DNA from: a bacterium D16-50
GTDB taxonomy: Bacteria; Bacillota; Clostridia; Lachnospirales; Lachnospiraceae
Length of the DNA: 64,000 bases
Assembly: GCA_003612485.1 (NCBI GenBank)
Contig: RAZA01000016.1
Span: forward strand, 20,375 to 84,374
Direction of reading: 5' to 3'
In this document: in pieces, positions 44,715-53,362 of the stretch
Position numbering within the stretch: position 1 is the stretch's first letter
How the letters are laid out: each line of letters starts with the position of its first letter
Made by a program: the position numbers and the translations under genes
Notes under the pieces: generated by a model
Seen by the model: the letters and a program-made list of their open reading frames with translations, nothing else
Told to the model about the DNA's origin: nothing
Databases searched by the model: none

Positions 44715-46088
44715 ATGAATTTTGTACAAAGAGCTATGCTTTACATATCACGCAAAAAAGGAAAAACCGCAAGCCTTTTTTTGGTGATATTCGTGGTATC
44801 GGTTTTTCTGATTTCATGCTTTGGCGTCTTGAACGGGTCAAAGAGACTCTCCAAAGACATCCGCGCTTCTGTGGGAGCGGCTTTCTACATAAGGGCAAAC
44901 ACCCAAGTGTCCATGAATGAAGACGGTCAGACAGAGGTAAAGGAAAACCAGATCCGCATTACCCAAAGGGAAATAGATCAGATTATGGGCACGGGTGAAA
45001 TCATATACTGCAATCCCGTCAATTACGGTTTTGCAAGAAGCGATGCAATAGAGTTCATTGCAGGAAAAAATCATACCGAGGAAAGCAATATGGGAAAAGT
45101 GACGGCGCTGCGGTTCTCTGCCCTTGCCCCCCAGTTCATTGAAAAAACCGCCGTTTTGGCAGAAGGCACCCATATCACCGATGCTGACAGCGGAAAAATT
45201 CTGATCAGCAAACAGCTGGCAGACGCCAACCATTTATCGGTCGGTGACAAGCTGACGCTGCTCCCTGCAAAGCCGGAAAAAGCCGAGATCGCATACAAGG
45301 ATGACCAGTCTCTCAAGGCAGCTTATGCCAAGGTGGAGATATCCGGTATATATCAGCTGGATGCGGAAAAAAGCGCCAATAAGCCCACGGTCAGTATCCC
45401 CCACAATGAAATCTATGCAAGCCTTGATGTTTTGAACGCTCTGCAGGAAAGCGAACCGGACATTTACACGGGGGAGGTTGATTTTTTCATTGCCGACCCC
45501 GCCGAGCTCCACAGCATCACCGGCAATGTTCGGGCATTGCAAACCATCGATTGGGGGGTGCATTTAATCCGTACCAATGATTTCCAATACCTCAAAATAG
45601 CTGAGCGATTATCTTCCATGGGTGATCTGGTCAAAATTCTGCTTGTCCTTGTGTCGGCTGTCAGCGCATTGTTTTTGATTTTGCTCTTAACCATGCGTAT
45701 GCGCGGCCGAATGCAGGAGGCAGGTGTTTTGCTTGCGGCAGGAATACCAAAGGGGCAGATTGCAGCGGGGTTTTTGTGGGAAGCGCTGTCAGTGGCCCTG
45801 ACCGCTCTGGTTCTGTCCCACATTGTTTCTCTGGGTGCCATAAACTTCTGGGGCAACAGCCTTTTGGGAGAGCTGTCGCCTAACCTGCTAAACGATGAAA
45901 CATTGCGCTTGGGCACCAACGGCGCCCCCCAAATCCACAATTACCTGAAGCTAAACGCTATGGAAACATTGCTGATTTACTTATGCCAGATAATCGTGAT
46001 CATGGCTTCGGTCTTTGTATCGTCCATCATGATACTCCGGCTGAAACCCAAAGAAATTTTATCAAAGATGACTACGGGAGGATTTTGA
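44715..46088 (+). CDS. FtsX-like ABC transporter permease (module 1, first)
   Basis: 457 residues. TM1 about residues 18-40 (TASLFLVIFVVSVFLISCFG), an outer MacB-like domain of about 260 residues, then three C-terminal helices (LVKILLVLVSAVSALFLILL onward) ending LRLKPKEILSKM, the usual FtsX-family tail. With the next permease and the ATPase it forms a MacB/BceB-like machine for moving or sensing peptides. Two bases separate it from the next gene. Confidence 0.9.
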   Translation: MNFVQRAMLYISRKKGKTASLFLVIFVVSVFLISCFGVLNGSKRLSKDIRASVGAAFYIRANTQVSMNEDGQTEVKENQIRITQREIDQIMGTGEIIYCNPVNYGFARSDAIEFIAGKNHTEESNMGKVTALRFSALAPQFIEKTAVLAEGTHITDADSGKILISKQLADANHLSVGDKLTLLPAKPEKAEIAYKDDQSLKAAYAKVEISGIYQLDAEKSANKPTVSIPHNEIYASLDVLNALQESEPDIYTGEVDFFIADPAELHSITGNVRALQTIDWGVHLIRTNDFQYLKIAERLSSMGDLVKILLVLVSAVSALFLILLLTMRMRGRMQEAGVLLAAGIPKGQIAAGFLWEALSVALTALVLSHIVSLGAINFWGNSLLGELSPNLLNDETLRLGTNGAPQIHNYLKLNAMETLLIYLCQIIVIMASVFVSSIMILRLKPKEILSKMTTGGF

Positions 46089-46089
46089 A

Positions 46090-47397
46090 ATGGCATTTAT
46101 AAAAAGGGCTTGTCTGTACTGTTTGAGACAACGATTTAAAACCATTATATTATTTCTGGTGCTGACGGTTATCGGGACTTTCGTCCTTACGGGAATCGCT
46201 CTTCGCGACGCCGCAAAAGACGCAACCGCAGACGTGAGGACTGCTATCGGCGGAAAAATTACACTTGATATCGACAAGGAGGGCCACATGGGAGCCTCCC
46301 AGCAATATGAGTGGGGCTCAGCCTCTACTTACAACGGCGATTATATCTCTCAGGAAATTGTAGAGGCCATCAAAAAGGTTGAGGGTGTTGTGGACTACAA
46401 TTCAGAAATGACGGCAGGCTATTATGGCGCAGGCGTCAATTTCGATTACTTACCTGCCACCTATGAACTAAGCTATACGCCCTACGGAGAATCGTCCTGC
46501 TACACCGTGGCATTGTCCTCTGAGAAATGCAAGGCGTTTCAAAGCGGCAAATATACATTAGTGGAGGGCAGGCATTTCACGCCTGACGATAAATACACCT
46601 GCCTGATCTCAAAGGAACTGGCAGACTATAACAATCTCTCCGTGGGGGATGATATTGAAATGTACTCTCTGGATTCCGACTCCATATCCACATTTGAAAT
46701 CATAGGGATTTTCGACGGCACGGAAGGCAGTTCCGGAAATGCATATACCGTCAGCGACATTCCGGCAAATTGGGGCTACATCGATTACGGGGCATTGCAG
46801 GACATTTTCAAAAACATGTATCCCGTCAACGACTATTCACAATTAGCTATTTTTGTGGAAGATCCCGTGAGCATCCAGAATGTCTATGACAAAATTTCCG
46901 CTTTGCCGGAGCTAAAAGGCAAAACCTTAAAGCTTACCATCGATACCGATGAATATGACATCATATCTACTCCCTTAGAGTCCCTGCAGGGCTTAGTCAA
47001 TACAGCAATCGCCATAGTCTTGGCTGTCAGCGTCACCATTCTGACTCTGCTTCTGACTGTCTGGATCAGAGGGCGCAAAAAGGAAATCGGGATTCTGCTT
47101 TCCATAGGGAAGAACAAGGCGAATATTGTTTTGCAGTTCTTTACGGAAGCCCTTATGGTGGCCGTGCTATCGTTTGCAGCGGCGATACCCTTCAGCAATC
47201 TGATAGCGGAAAAAGCAGGCGCCTTTCTAGTATCCAGAATCACAGCCGAGACAGCCCGCCTCCATGTGCAGATCAATGCAGCCTATCTGCCCGCCTTATA
47301 TTTGACCGGCATTTTCCTGATTGCCGCAGCAGTTTCGGCTTCAGCCTGGACAGTGGTCCGCTCAAGGCCAAATGATATTCTTGCAAAAATGAGTTAG
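46090..47397 (+). CDS. FtsX-like ABC transporter permease (module 1, second)
   Basis: 435 residues with the same topology: TM1 at about 18-38 (TIILFLVLTVIGTFVLTGIA), outer domain to about 300, three C-terminal helices starting LVNTAIAIVLAVSVTILTLL, the cytoplasmic WIRGRKKEIGILLSIGKNK motif shared by LolC/FtsX permeases, and tail VRSRPNDILAKMS. Ribosome site GGGAGG. Probably a heterodimer with the preceding permease. Confidence 0.9.
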   Translation: MAFIKRACLYCLRQRFKTIILFLVLTVIGTFVLTGIALRDAAKDATADVRTAIGGKITLDIDKEGHMGASQQYEWGSASTYNGDYISQEIVEAIKKVEGVVDYNSEMTAGYYGAGVNFDYLPATYELSYTPYGESSCYTVALSSEKCKAFQSGKYTLVEGRHFTPDDKYTCLISKELADYNNLSVGDDIEMYSLDSDSISTFEIIGIFDGTEGSSGNAYTVSDIPANWGYIDYGALQDIFKNMYPVNDYSQLAIFVEDPVSIQNVYDKISALPELKGKTLKLTIDTDEYDIISTPLESLQGLVNTAIAIVLAVSVTILTLLLTVWIRGRKKEIGILLSIGKNKANIVLQFFTEALMVAVLSFAAAIPFSNLIAEKAGAFLVSRITAETARLHVQINAAYLPALYLTGIFLIAAAVSASAWTVVRSRPNDILAKMS

Positions 47398-47409
47398 GAG
47401 GACCCCTAA

Positions 47410-48060
47410 ATGAGCATCATAAAAACCTGCAATGTAAAATATTCTTATGACAAAAACAGAAGCATTCTTAAAAATCTATCTGCCGAATTTGAGACGGGAA
47501 AAATCTATGCCATTCTTGGTCCGTCAGGCTGCGGAAAGACCACCTTGCTCTCCCTGCTGGGCGGGCTGGACAGCCCCACGGAGGGTCAGGTGCTGTTTCA
47601 GGAGGAAGATATCCGGCAAAGGGGCCTTGCGTGGCACCGCAAGCATAATGTGGCTTTCATTTTTCAGAGCTATAATCTCATTGATTACATGACCCCTGCC
47701 GAGAATGTAGCTTTGACCTCTAAGCTGCCGCCCCTGCCTATCTTGGAGCGCTTGGGGCTCACAAAAGAAGAATCCAAGCGAAATGTCCTGAAGCTGTCCG
47801 GCGGGCAGCAGCAGCGGGTGGCAATCGCCCGGGCACTGGCTTCTGACGCAAGCGTCATCCTTGCCGACGAGCCCACGGGAAATCTGGATGAGGATACCGC
47901 TTTAGAGATCACAAATATCCTGAAAGAATGCGCCCACCAGATGAACAAATGCGTGATAATCGCCACACATTCCAATGACCTTGCCAGACAAGCGGACGTC
48001 CTCATGAAATTGCGGAAGGGTGAACTGCAGATACTCGCTGCTCCCGCTCCAGAGAATTAA
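47410..48060 (+). CDS. LolD/BceA-like ABC transporter ATPase (module 1)
   Basis: 216 residues. Walker [11 protein letters not shown]-loop [12 protein letters not shown], signature [16 protein letters not shown], Walker [16 protein letters not shown]-loop ATHSNDLA. The QSYNLID and DEPTGNLD motifs are the mark of the MacB/LolD/BceA group. Preceded by AGGAGG and 12 bases after the second permease. Last gene of the plus-strand module. Confidence 0.95.
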   Translation: MSIIKTCNVKYSYDKNRSILKNLSAEFETGKIYAILGPSGCGKTTLLSLLGGLDSPTEGQVLFQEEDIRQRGLAWHRKHNVAFIFQSYNLIDYMTPAENVALTSKLPPLPILERLGLTKEESKRNVLKLSGGQQQRVAIARALASDASVILADEPTGNLDEDTALEITNILKECAHQMNKCVIIATHSNDLARQADVLMKLRKGELQILAAPAPEN

Positions 48061-48129
48061 CCCAATAGGCCTGCCGAGTTCCCGCTTGCACAAAGAAAAA
48101 CCACAAGAAAAAGCCCCCGCCAACAGAGA

Positions 48130-48173
48130 ATCCCCGCCAGACGGCGTATAAAAACCGCTGTTTGGCAGGGGAT
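48130..48173. other. Hairpin between convergent genes
   Basis: ATCCCCGCCAGACGGC (48130-48145) pairs imperfectly with GCTGTTTGGCAGGGGAT (48157-48173). It lies between the module 1 ATPase and the convergent hydrolase; probably a shared terminator structure although U-tracts are weak. Confidence 0.5.
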
Positions 48174-48189
48174 GGTAAACTGCGCCTTT

Positions 48190-48972
48190 TTAAGCTCTAT
48201 AAAATTCTTCCATGGTTTTATTGAATTCCTCCGGCACATCCATATTTACACAGTGTCCCGCGTTTTCAAAAATGACTACCCTGCAATCGGGTTCACTGCT
48301 TTTCCACGCTTTTACTGCCTCCAATTCCATTGGAATGTCAAATTTTCCGCATCCAATCAACAAAGGATAATTCCTTTGCCCGGTTTTGTGCTTGTTTACC
48401 ATGCTATTGAGCGTTGCCAGAAACATAAACGACTTTTTGGGGAAGCGCATATTCATTGCAAAAAATTCATCTTGGGCTTGTGAGGTATATGCGGAAATTT
48501 TCTTGTTCGCCTTTGCAAACCATTTGACCGAAAACAGTGCTTTCAGCATCATCAGCTTCTGCTTTGCACTGTTTTCATTTTTCAGTTTTGGATCAAAATT
48601 ATTAATGTCATATCCCCCAAAGCAAGCCAGAGAGCTCACCGCATGCGGATACTGATTGGCAAAATCCTGCGCCAAAACTGCCCCCAGAGAAACACCCACA
48701 ATATGTACTTTATCAATATTTTCAGTTTTTAAGATGTCAAATATCCACTTTGACATTTTATCTACCGTATCACCTTTTTGAGTATCCGTAGACTGTCCGT
48801 GGCCAATGATGTCAATCGCCAGAATATTATATTGCTTCTCAAAATACTCAAACTGTGCCTTGAACATATTGTGATCGACGAAAGCGGCGTGGATAAAAAG
48901 TATCCATTGGGCCTTCTCGGTCCTGCTCACAAAATATGTAATCGGCGAACCTGCTAACTTTATTGGTTTCAT
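48190..48972 (-). CDS. Alpha/beta-hydrolase fold protein
   Basis: 260 residues. The nucleophile elbow GVSLG places the catalytic Ser at 95; the acid is probably the Asp of CGKFDIPME (about 214) and the base His of ENAGHCVNMD (about 243). The oxyanion region reads LFIHAAFVDH. No signal peptide, so cytoplasmic. Members hydrolyse esters, lactones or similar bonds; the substrate is not evident. Start preceded by GGGGAG. Lies at the beginning of the more A+T-rich part of the window and is transcribed toward the module 1 transporter. Confidence 0.9.
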   Translation of the reverse strand: MKPIKLAGSPITYFVSRTEKAQWILFIHAAFVDHNMFKAQFEYFEKQYNILAIDIIGHGQSTDTQKGDTVDKMSKWIFDILKTENIDKVHIVGVSLGAVLAQDFANQYPHAVSSLACFGGYDINNFDPKLKNENSAKQKLMMLKALFSVKWFAKANKKISAYTSQAQDEFFAMNMRFPKKSFMFLATLNSMVNKHKTGQRNYPLLIGCGKFDIPMELEAVKAWKSSEPDCRVVIFENAGHCVNMDVPEEFNKTMEEFYRA

Positions 48973-49095
48973 TGTCTCTAACTCCCCTAAAATTTATTCT
49001 TCCAGTCACCCCTATGGGCTTCATTGTGCCTTACTTTCATGTCCTCAACAAATCCGGCATCTTGTCACATGCTTCCGTTTCATTTTCAATAATCA

Positions 49096-49124
49096 ATTTT
49101 ATATAATGCCGCGTTCTGTCATAA
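49096..49124 (-). promoter_or_regulatory. Putative promoter of the alpha/beta-hydrolase gene
   Basis: Minus-strand -35 TTATGA (49119-49124), 17-base spacer, -10 TAAAAT (49096-49101). This is the only content recognised in the 310-base gap 48973-49282. Confidence 0.5.
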
Positions 49125-49282
49125 TTGATAAATGAAAAATGACCTGACTTATTTTTATATCAACTTTGGATCTAAGTCAATACTTTAAACCAAAAAAGAT
49201 GCAATCTTCTCCGCAATGTTCGTTTCGCCCTGAAAAATAATAAAATGAAATATGATGCAAGAAATATCACAAAACATACATG

Positions 49283-49537
49283 CTATATAGCGCTGTCAGA
49301 AAAATATTCAAATTCAAAAGAAGCCTTGTCTGTTTCAAAGGCAAACAAGGAATGAACGTCCCCTTCCCAATATCCCAAGGCATCACGAAATAAATATTTT
49401 TGCCCATTGATACACACATCCCCTTTAACCGAATGACGCATGCTCCGCACACTATGGCGGCACTCCATAAACGGCAACAGCGTAAACGATCCCATGATAT
49501 CATATTTAAATGTACCTCGACTAAATACCTTGTCTTG
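49283..49537 (-). pseudogene. Tocopherol-cyclase-like family remnant
   Basis: One open frame of about 85 codons reads FKYDIMGSFTLLPFMECRHS, then VRSMRHSVKGDVCINGQKYL and GYWEGD. This matches my memory of the central block of tocopherol-cyclase-like proteins of Clostridia (MGPF..PFMECRHG, INGE, GYIE.D). The full protein is about 300 residues or more; here the N-terminal half is missing and the normal GxSFPxxYxW continuation after GYWEGD is lost. Left end abuts a short transposon-like reading frame. A relic, no function expected. Confidence 0.6.
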
Positions 49538-49602
49538 TCAATCTTCTGTTGTAAACAAGGCGATAATCGCCTTGTGGTATTGGTCTGAATGTTGTCGCTC
49601 AT
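49504..49602 (-). pseudogene. Fragment resembling transposon-encoded TnpW
   Basis: An ATG with a good GGAGG site begins MSDNIQTNTTRR and runs to KTRYLVEVHLN, after which the frame enters the neighbouring remnant in the wrong register. Small TnpW-type proteins of clostridial conjugative elements begin similarly (Thr-rich start, then TTYIVEVHFS). Only about 33 residues are recognisable. A perfect palindrome acaaggcgataatcgccttgt (49555-49575) lies inside it. Low confidence. Confidence 0.4.
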
Positions 49603-49619
49603 TGTTCCTCCTTAATGGC

Positions 49620-49661
49620 AAAAAAATAGAGCATATAGATCATCAATTTCTATATGCTCTA
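49620..49661 (-). terminator. Strong rho-independent terminator of the Rpn nuclease gene
   Basis: Perfect 13-bp stem tagagcatataga (49627-49639) / tctatatgctcta (49649-49661). On the minus strand it is followed by a run of T's (49620-49627). It lies 39 bases past the stop at 49700. Confidence 0.87.
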
Positions 49662-49699
49662 AAGCTATTACTATATTTGATTTTGATTGATATGACTGG

Positions 49700-50542
49700 T
49701 TACATCAACTGCATAATCTCGGCTTCAAGTTCTTTCGCATCTTCTAATGTTAATTTTGGAAAAAACCTTGGTATTTCATCTACTGTGATTCTTCCGTTTT
49801 TTAACATTATCCTTGCATTTTCTCTTGCTTCACTATTTTTAATATCCTCTGCATACGCTTCCAAAACCTGCTCATCATCAAACAATGTCATCATAATATC
49901 CACAACCTCCTGTTCTTTACTTTCAAGATATTCTTTTAACACATTTCGGTTTTTACAGATACGGATTGTTTCCGTTACCGCTTTTTTTGTCTGTCCGTAT
50001 TTCTTTCTCTGCTCATTATACACTTTACAGAAAATAATATACTGCCCGATTATGTTGCCCTCGTCCTCTTGATAAAGCACTTTGACCTCTGCGTCTACCG
50101 CTATCTTTTCGCCATCAAAAAAGTCTTTTGAAAGCGATATGGTGTCAGGTGGATTCTTCCGCTTTTCACCCGTAAATATCACATACAATTCGGGTTTTGG
50201 CATATCCACTTTCTTAGAACCATATAAATTTTGCTTGGTACGCTTGAAAAAATCGTGATATGTTTGTATAAGATACATCAGCGCACGTATTATAATATTC
50301 AATGTCCATATTGACTGACTTTCAACCAAAATGACAAGCCTGCCGCCAACCGAAAATCCAAGGTCGTTATAGTCTGCGTCTACCAGTATGTGCTTGATAG
50401 TAACATCCTTTATATCTTCTTCTGTTACATTATTGTCCTCTGGGTGAAGCGCCTTATACAGTCGGAGCAGATATTTTTTGTCCTGAAATAAATTTGTGAA
50501 CACGCTGTCTTTTATTTTACGTTTTGGCGTGCTTTGTGCCAT
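49700..50542 (-). CDS. Rpn-family recombination-promoting nuclease (putative transposase-like)
   Basis: 280 residues. PD-(D/E)XK nuclease fold of the Rpn/YhgA family: RKIKDSVFTNLFQDKKYLL at the start, the catalytic strand pair DADYNDLGFSVGG and LVILVESQS, then ALMYLIQTYHDFF. The C-terminus is helical and Glu/Lys-rich. E. coli Rpn proteins stimulate RecA-independent recombination and show DNase activity. Start set by GAGGTG. The gene has its own promoter and terminator, like a compact cassette, and is flanked on both sides by gene fragments. Confidence 0.88.
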   Translation of the reverse strand: MAQSTPKRKIKDSVFTNLFQDKKYLLRLYKALHPEDNNVTEEDIKDVTIKHILVDADYNDLGFSVGGRLVILVESQSIWTLNIIIRALMYLIQTYHDFFKRTKQNLYGSKKVDMPKPELYVIFTGEKRKNPPDTISLSKDFFDGEKIAVDAEVKVLYQEDEGNIIGQYIIFCKVYNEQRKKYGQTKKAVTETIRICKNRNVLKEYLESKEQEVVDIMMTLFDDEQVLEAYAEDIKNSEARENARIMLKNGRITVDEIPRFFPKLTLEDAKELEAEIMQLM

Positions 50543-50605
50543 TTTATCACCTCACTATTGCGATTCTGCAGAAGATACAATACATCTTGCTCCTACCGTA
50601 TCTCT

Positions 50606-50634
50606 ATTATACAAAAAAACGCTTGTCTTTACAA
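50606..50634 (-). promoter_or_regulatory. Promoter of the Rpn nuclease gene
   Basis: Minus-strand -35 TTGTAA (50629-50634), 17-base spacer, perfect -10 TATAAT (50606-50611), about 65 bases upstream of the start codon. Confidence 0.78.
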
Positions 50635-50722
50635 TAAAATCCACATTAAATTTCTTCCTCTCTCCGTTTCGTTCTGCTCTGTTGTCTGTTCTGCTGTCGG
50701 CTCTCGTTCTGAAGCTCTATTT

Positions 50723-50866
50723 TTACATTACAGCCTGTTTGCCTGCTCTTGCTATATTCGGCATTCCTACATGGAAGTAAATGCCTTTCTCCTTGTCCTC
50801 GGCTCTTATCTGCTCCTTTTGCTCATCAATCTGCGCCTTTTTCTTGGCTTTGGTACGTTCCTCATC
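50723..50866 (-). pseudogene. Possible C-terminal gene fragment of unknown origin
   Basis: A minus-strand frame ends KGIYFHVGMPNIARAGKQAVM at a stop at 50723, preceded by a highly charged stretch (ERTKAKKKAQIDEQKEQIRA). The composition looks protein-coding but no start or family is visible, and to the right it runs into the AMMECR1 remnant on the other strand. It fills most of the 320-base gap upstream of the Rpn promoter. Not recognised. Confidence 0.25.
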
Positions 50867-51175
50867 GTGGGATACGGTGTCTGTACCTATCATACCAGAA
50901 CGACGGAAGAAGAGGCTTCTGCCGAGGAAAACCGAAACTTTCTGGAGCAGTTTGAAGCTAGAGAAAAAGAGCGGATCCGCGCACAGCAGGAAAGAGAAGA
51001 CGCCTACGTAAAGCTTGCCCGGCACACCATCGAGACCTATCTACGCACCGGAAAAAGGCCTTCTGTGCCGGAGGGACTGCCGGAGGAACTGTACCGCCGT
51101 CAGGCGGGAGCCTTCGTGTCCCTAAAGAAGGACGGAAGGCTCCGGGGCTGCATCGGCACCATTCAGGCAGTGCAG
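50867..51175 (+). pseudogene. Fragment of an AmmeMemoRadiSam protein A (AMMECR1 domain)
   Basis: About 100 codons. It opens with VGYGVCTYHTR, which looks like the end of a MEMO dioxygenase-like domain, continues through a charged linker to DAYVKLARHTIETYLRTGKR and PSVPEGLPEELYRRQAG, then GAFVSLKKDGRLRGCIGTIQ, the hallmark of AMMECR1. It breaks off there, 19 bases before the stop of the module 2 ATPase gene. Roughly half the AMMECR1 domain and nearly all the MEMO domain are absent. Both junctions are blunt, so a rearrangement joined this relic to the transporter operon. Confidence 0.72.
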
Positions 51176-51193
51176 AATTTTCTTTTCTTGATC

Positions 51194-51838
51194 TTACACG
51201 AGATGCCCCGGATCTGCAATCATTCCCTTGGCAATCTGCACAATCTCGTCTGCCTCATTTGCCAAGGATTTACTGTGCGTAACCACAATCACGCATTTAC
51301 CCAGCTCATGGGCCGTGCCCTTTAATAACTCCATAATCCCCGCCGCGGTCTCTTCATCCAGATTCCCGGTGGGTTCGTCCGCCAATAAAACCTTTGCCTT
51401 GCTTGCCAGCGCTCTTGCAATCGCCACCCGCTGCTGTTGCCCGCCGGACAGCTTCATTACATTTCTTTTCCATGCCTCCTTCGGAATATTCACTTTTGAA
51501 AGCAGCTCCTCCGGCCGATCTGTTCCTCCCAATTTTACATTTTCCTCCGTAGTAAGATAATCAATCAGATTATATTCCTGAAAAACCAAGGATACATGAT
51601 TCTTCCTATGATAATCCAAGCCCTTCGCAAGGATATCTTCCCCTTCATACAAAACGGTGCCTTTCGTTGGCTTGTCAAGCCCTGCCAGCAAGGACAAAAG
51701 AGTTGTTTTGCCGGCTCCGCTGGCTCCAATGATGGAATAAAGCTTTTTTTCTTCAAACCGGACAGAAATATTGTCCAAAACCTTTCTTTCCTTTTGGGAT
51801 TTGTATGCATATTCCACGTTTTTTACTTCTAATATCAT
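51194..51838 (-). CDS. LolD/BceA-like ABC transporter ATPase (module 2)
   Basis: 214 residues. Walker A GASGAGKTT, Q-loop VFQEYNLIDYLT, signature [16 protein letters not shown], Walker [16 protein letters not shown]-loop VTHSKSLA. Start at 51838 has AAGGAGG nine bases upstream. Last gene of the minus-strand set lipoprotein, permease, permease, ATPase. Its product is close in motif content to the module 1 ATPase, so the two modules are paralogous. Confidence 0.95.
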   Translation of the reverse strand: MILEVKNVEYAYKSQKERKVLDNISVRFEEKKLYSIIGASGAGKTTLLSLLAGLDKPTKGTVLYEGEDILAKGLDYHRKNHVSLVFQEYNLIDYLTTEENVKLGGTDRPEELLSKVNIPKEAWKRNVMKLSGGQQQRVAIARALASKAKVLLADEPTGNLDEETAAGIMELLKGTAHELGKCVIVVTHSKSLANEADEIVQIAKGMIADPGHLV

Positions 51839-51916
51839 TTCTGCTGTCCTCCTTAACTTATTTCTGTGTAGCAGGCTTTCATCAGCGTTTCCTTTCATAC
51901 CTGCCTTATAAACTGT

Positions 51917-53359
51917 TTATAGATTCTGCAAGATATCCTTGGGATTCCTTTTCAATATTACAATGCCTGATACACATACAGATATTGTAATAAGCAAGGC
52001 AATTCCCCCAGCATCCTGCATTAACATCCCGGAAGTAATTTCTGCCTCCACGCCCAGCACGTCCTGACCTGATTTTTCGTAGGAAAATGCCACTTTTCCC
52101 TCGTCCAATAAATCCCGTTCTTCCGCACTCTGTATCTGCTGTTCTACCAGATAATCCGCCGTTAGGCCTGACACTCCCGGAGCCGCCAAAAAGGAAATCA
52201 GCACAGCCGCTGCCGCAATCATAAGTGCTTCTGTCATAATCTGGGCTAAAATCCGGATTTTTAAAGTTCCCATTGACAGCATAATTCCGATCTCCCTATT
52301 CCGGCTTTTCATCCAGAACTGAAAAATAAGAAACAAGATAATCAGGCCCGCTCCTGAAATGACCCAGACTAAAGCTCTGCTATACTTCTCCATCTCATTA
52401 AAATTTGTCGACAAGGTATTCATGTTTCCGTTATTGTCAATCAGATCATACCGTTCCCATGCTATATCTGCCCCCATTACACTTTTCTTTACATTCTCAT
52501 AGTCATTCACGTCTGCAATCTTAAAATATGCCTTCTCATATAGGGGATCCCCTGCTTTTCCATCCACCTTTTCAGGGAAATCCAAATCCGTAAATATAAT
52601 ATTTTCAGATCGGTAAGTATCTCCAAACATATAAGGGGCTATCGGCTGCTTCACCTGATAGATACCGACAACTTCCGCTTCATAAGTCATGGAGCCCTCT
52701 TTATCACGGCATTTGCCAAATCTGATTCTGGATCCGATTTCTAATTGATTTTTGTCTGCAAGCTCTGATGAAATGACACAGACATCCTTTTCACCTTCTT
52801 GAATCATTCTGCCCTCCGTGATAAAGGCATTGCCAGAAAGAAAATTAGAGTCCATGGACATATCTTTGTTTCCAATCAGCGACACGCCTCCAAGATCACT
52901 ATACTGGTCCACATCTTCATCCTCAATACGGATAAAATCAACTGGCCTTGCAGCAGTTGTGACTGTTGTAATATTGTAATCGGCAATCCCTTTTGTAGCT
53001 GCTATTGCCTCAATATCCTCTATCAACAGTGTTTCAAAAGAATTATCCGTCCACGTCCTCCAGTTTTCTACTCCGTTTACTGTAATTTTTTCCTGATGGT
53101 ATCCCCCGTAGCTGCCTTCCTTATGGCCAAGCTGCCTTGATAATTCCTCAATCCTTCGGTGCCGGTCTGCTTCATTTTCTTCCAGCAGAAGCCCTGCCCC
53201 CACTGCCTGCCTTGTGTGATCCTGCATTTTAATCGTTGCTTTCCCGCTGCTCATTCCGGACAATAATAACAGACTGATGGTAAATACAGTCACAAACAGC
53301 AGGACGCTTTTTATAGGCTTTCTAATAACAGAACGCCATGCCAAACCAAAACCATTCAT
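51917..53359 (-). CDS. FtsX-like ABC transporter permease (module 2, second)
   Basis: 480 residues. TM1 about residues 16-36 (SVLLFVTVFTISLLLLSGMS), an outer domain of about 290 residues, three C-terminal helices (LVWVISGAGLIILFLIFQFW), the cytoplasmic KSRNREIGIMLSMGTLK motif and the tail ILKRNPKDILQNL. It lies three bases after the stop of the partner permease gene (53363). Exports or senses a peptide together with the other subunits. Confidence 0.9.
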   Translation of the reverse strand: MNGFGLAWRSVIRKPIKSVLLFVTVFTISLLLLSGMSSGKATIKMQDHTRQAVGAGLLLEENEADRHRRIEELSRQLGHKEGSYGGYHQEKITVNGVENWRTWTDNSFETLLIEDIEAIAATKGIADYNITTVTTAARPVDFIRIEDEDVDQYSDLGGVSLIGNKDMSMDSNFLSGNAFITEGRMIQEGEKDVCVISSELADKNQLEIGSRIRFGKCRDKEGSMTYEAEVVGIYQVKQPIAPYMFGDTYRSENIIFTDLDFPEKVDGKAGDPLYEKAYFKIADVNDYENVKKSVMGADIAWERYDLIDNNGNMNTLSTNFNEMEKYSRALVWVISGAGLIILFLIFQFWMKSRNREIGIMLSMGTLKIRILAQIMTEALMIAAAAVLISFLAAPGVSGLTADYLVEQQIQSAEERDLLDEGKVAFSYEKSGQDVLGVEAEITSGMLMQDAGGIALLITISVCVSGIVILKRNPKDILQNL

Positions 53360-53362
53360 TTA

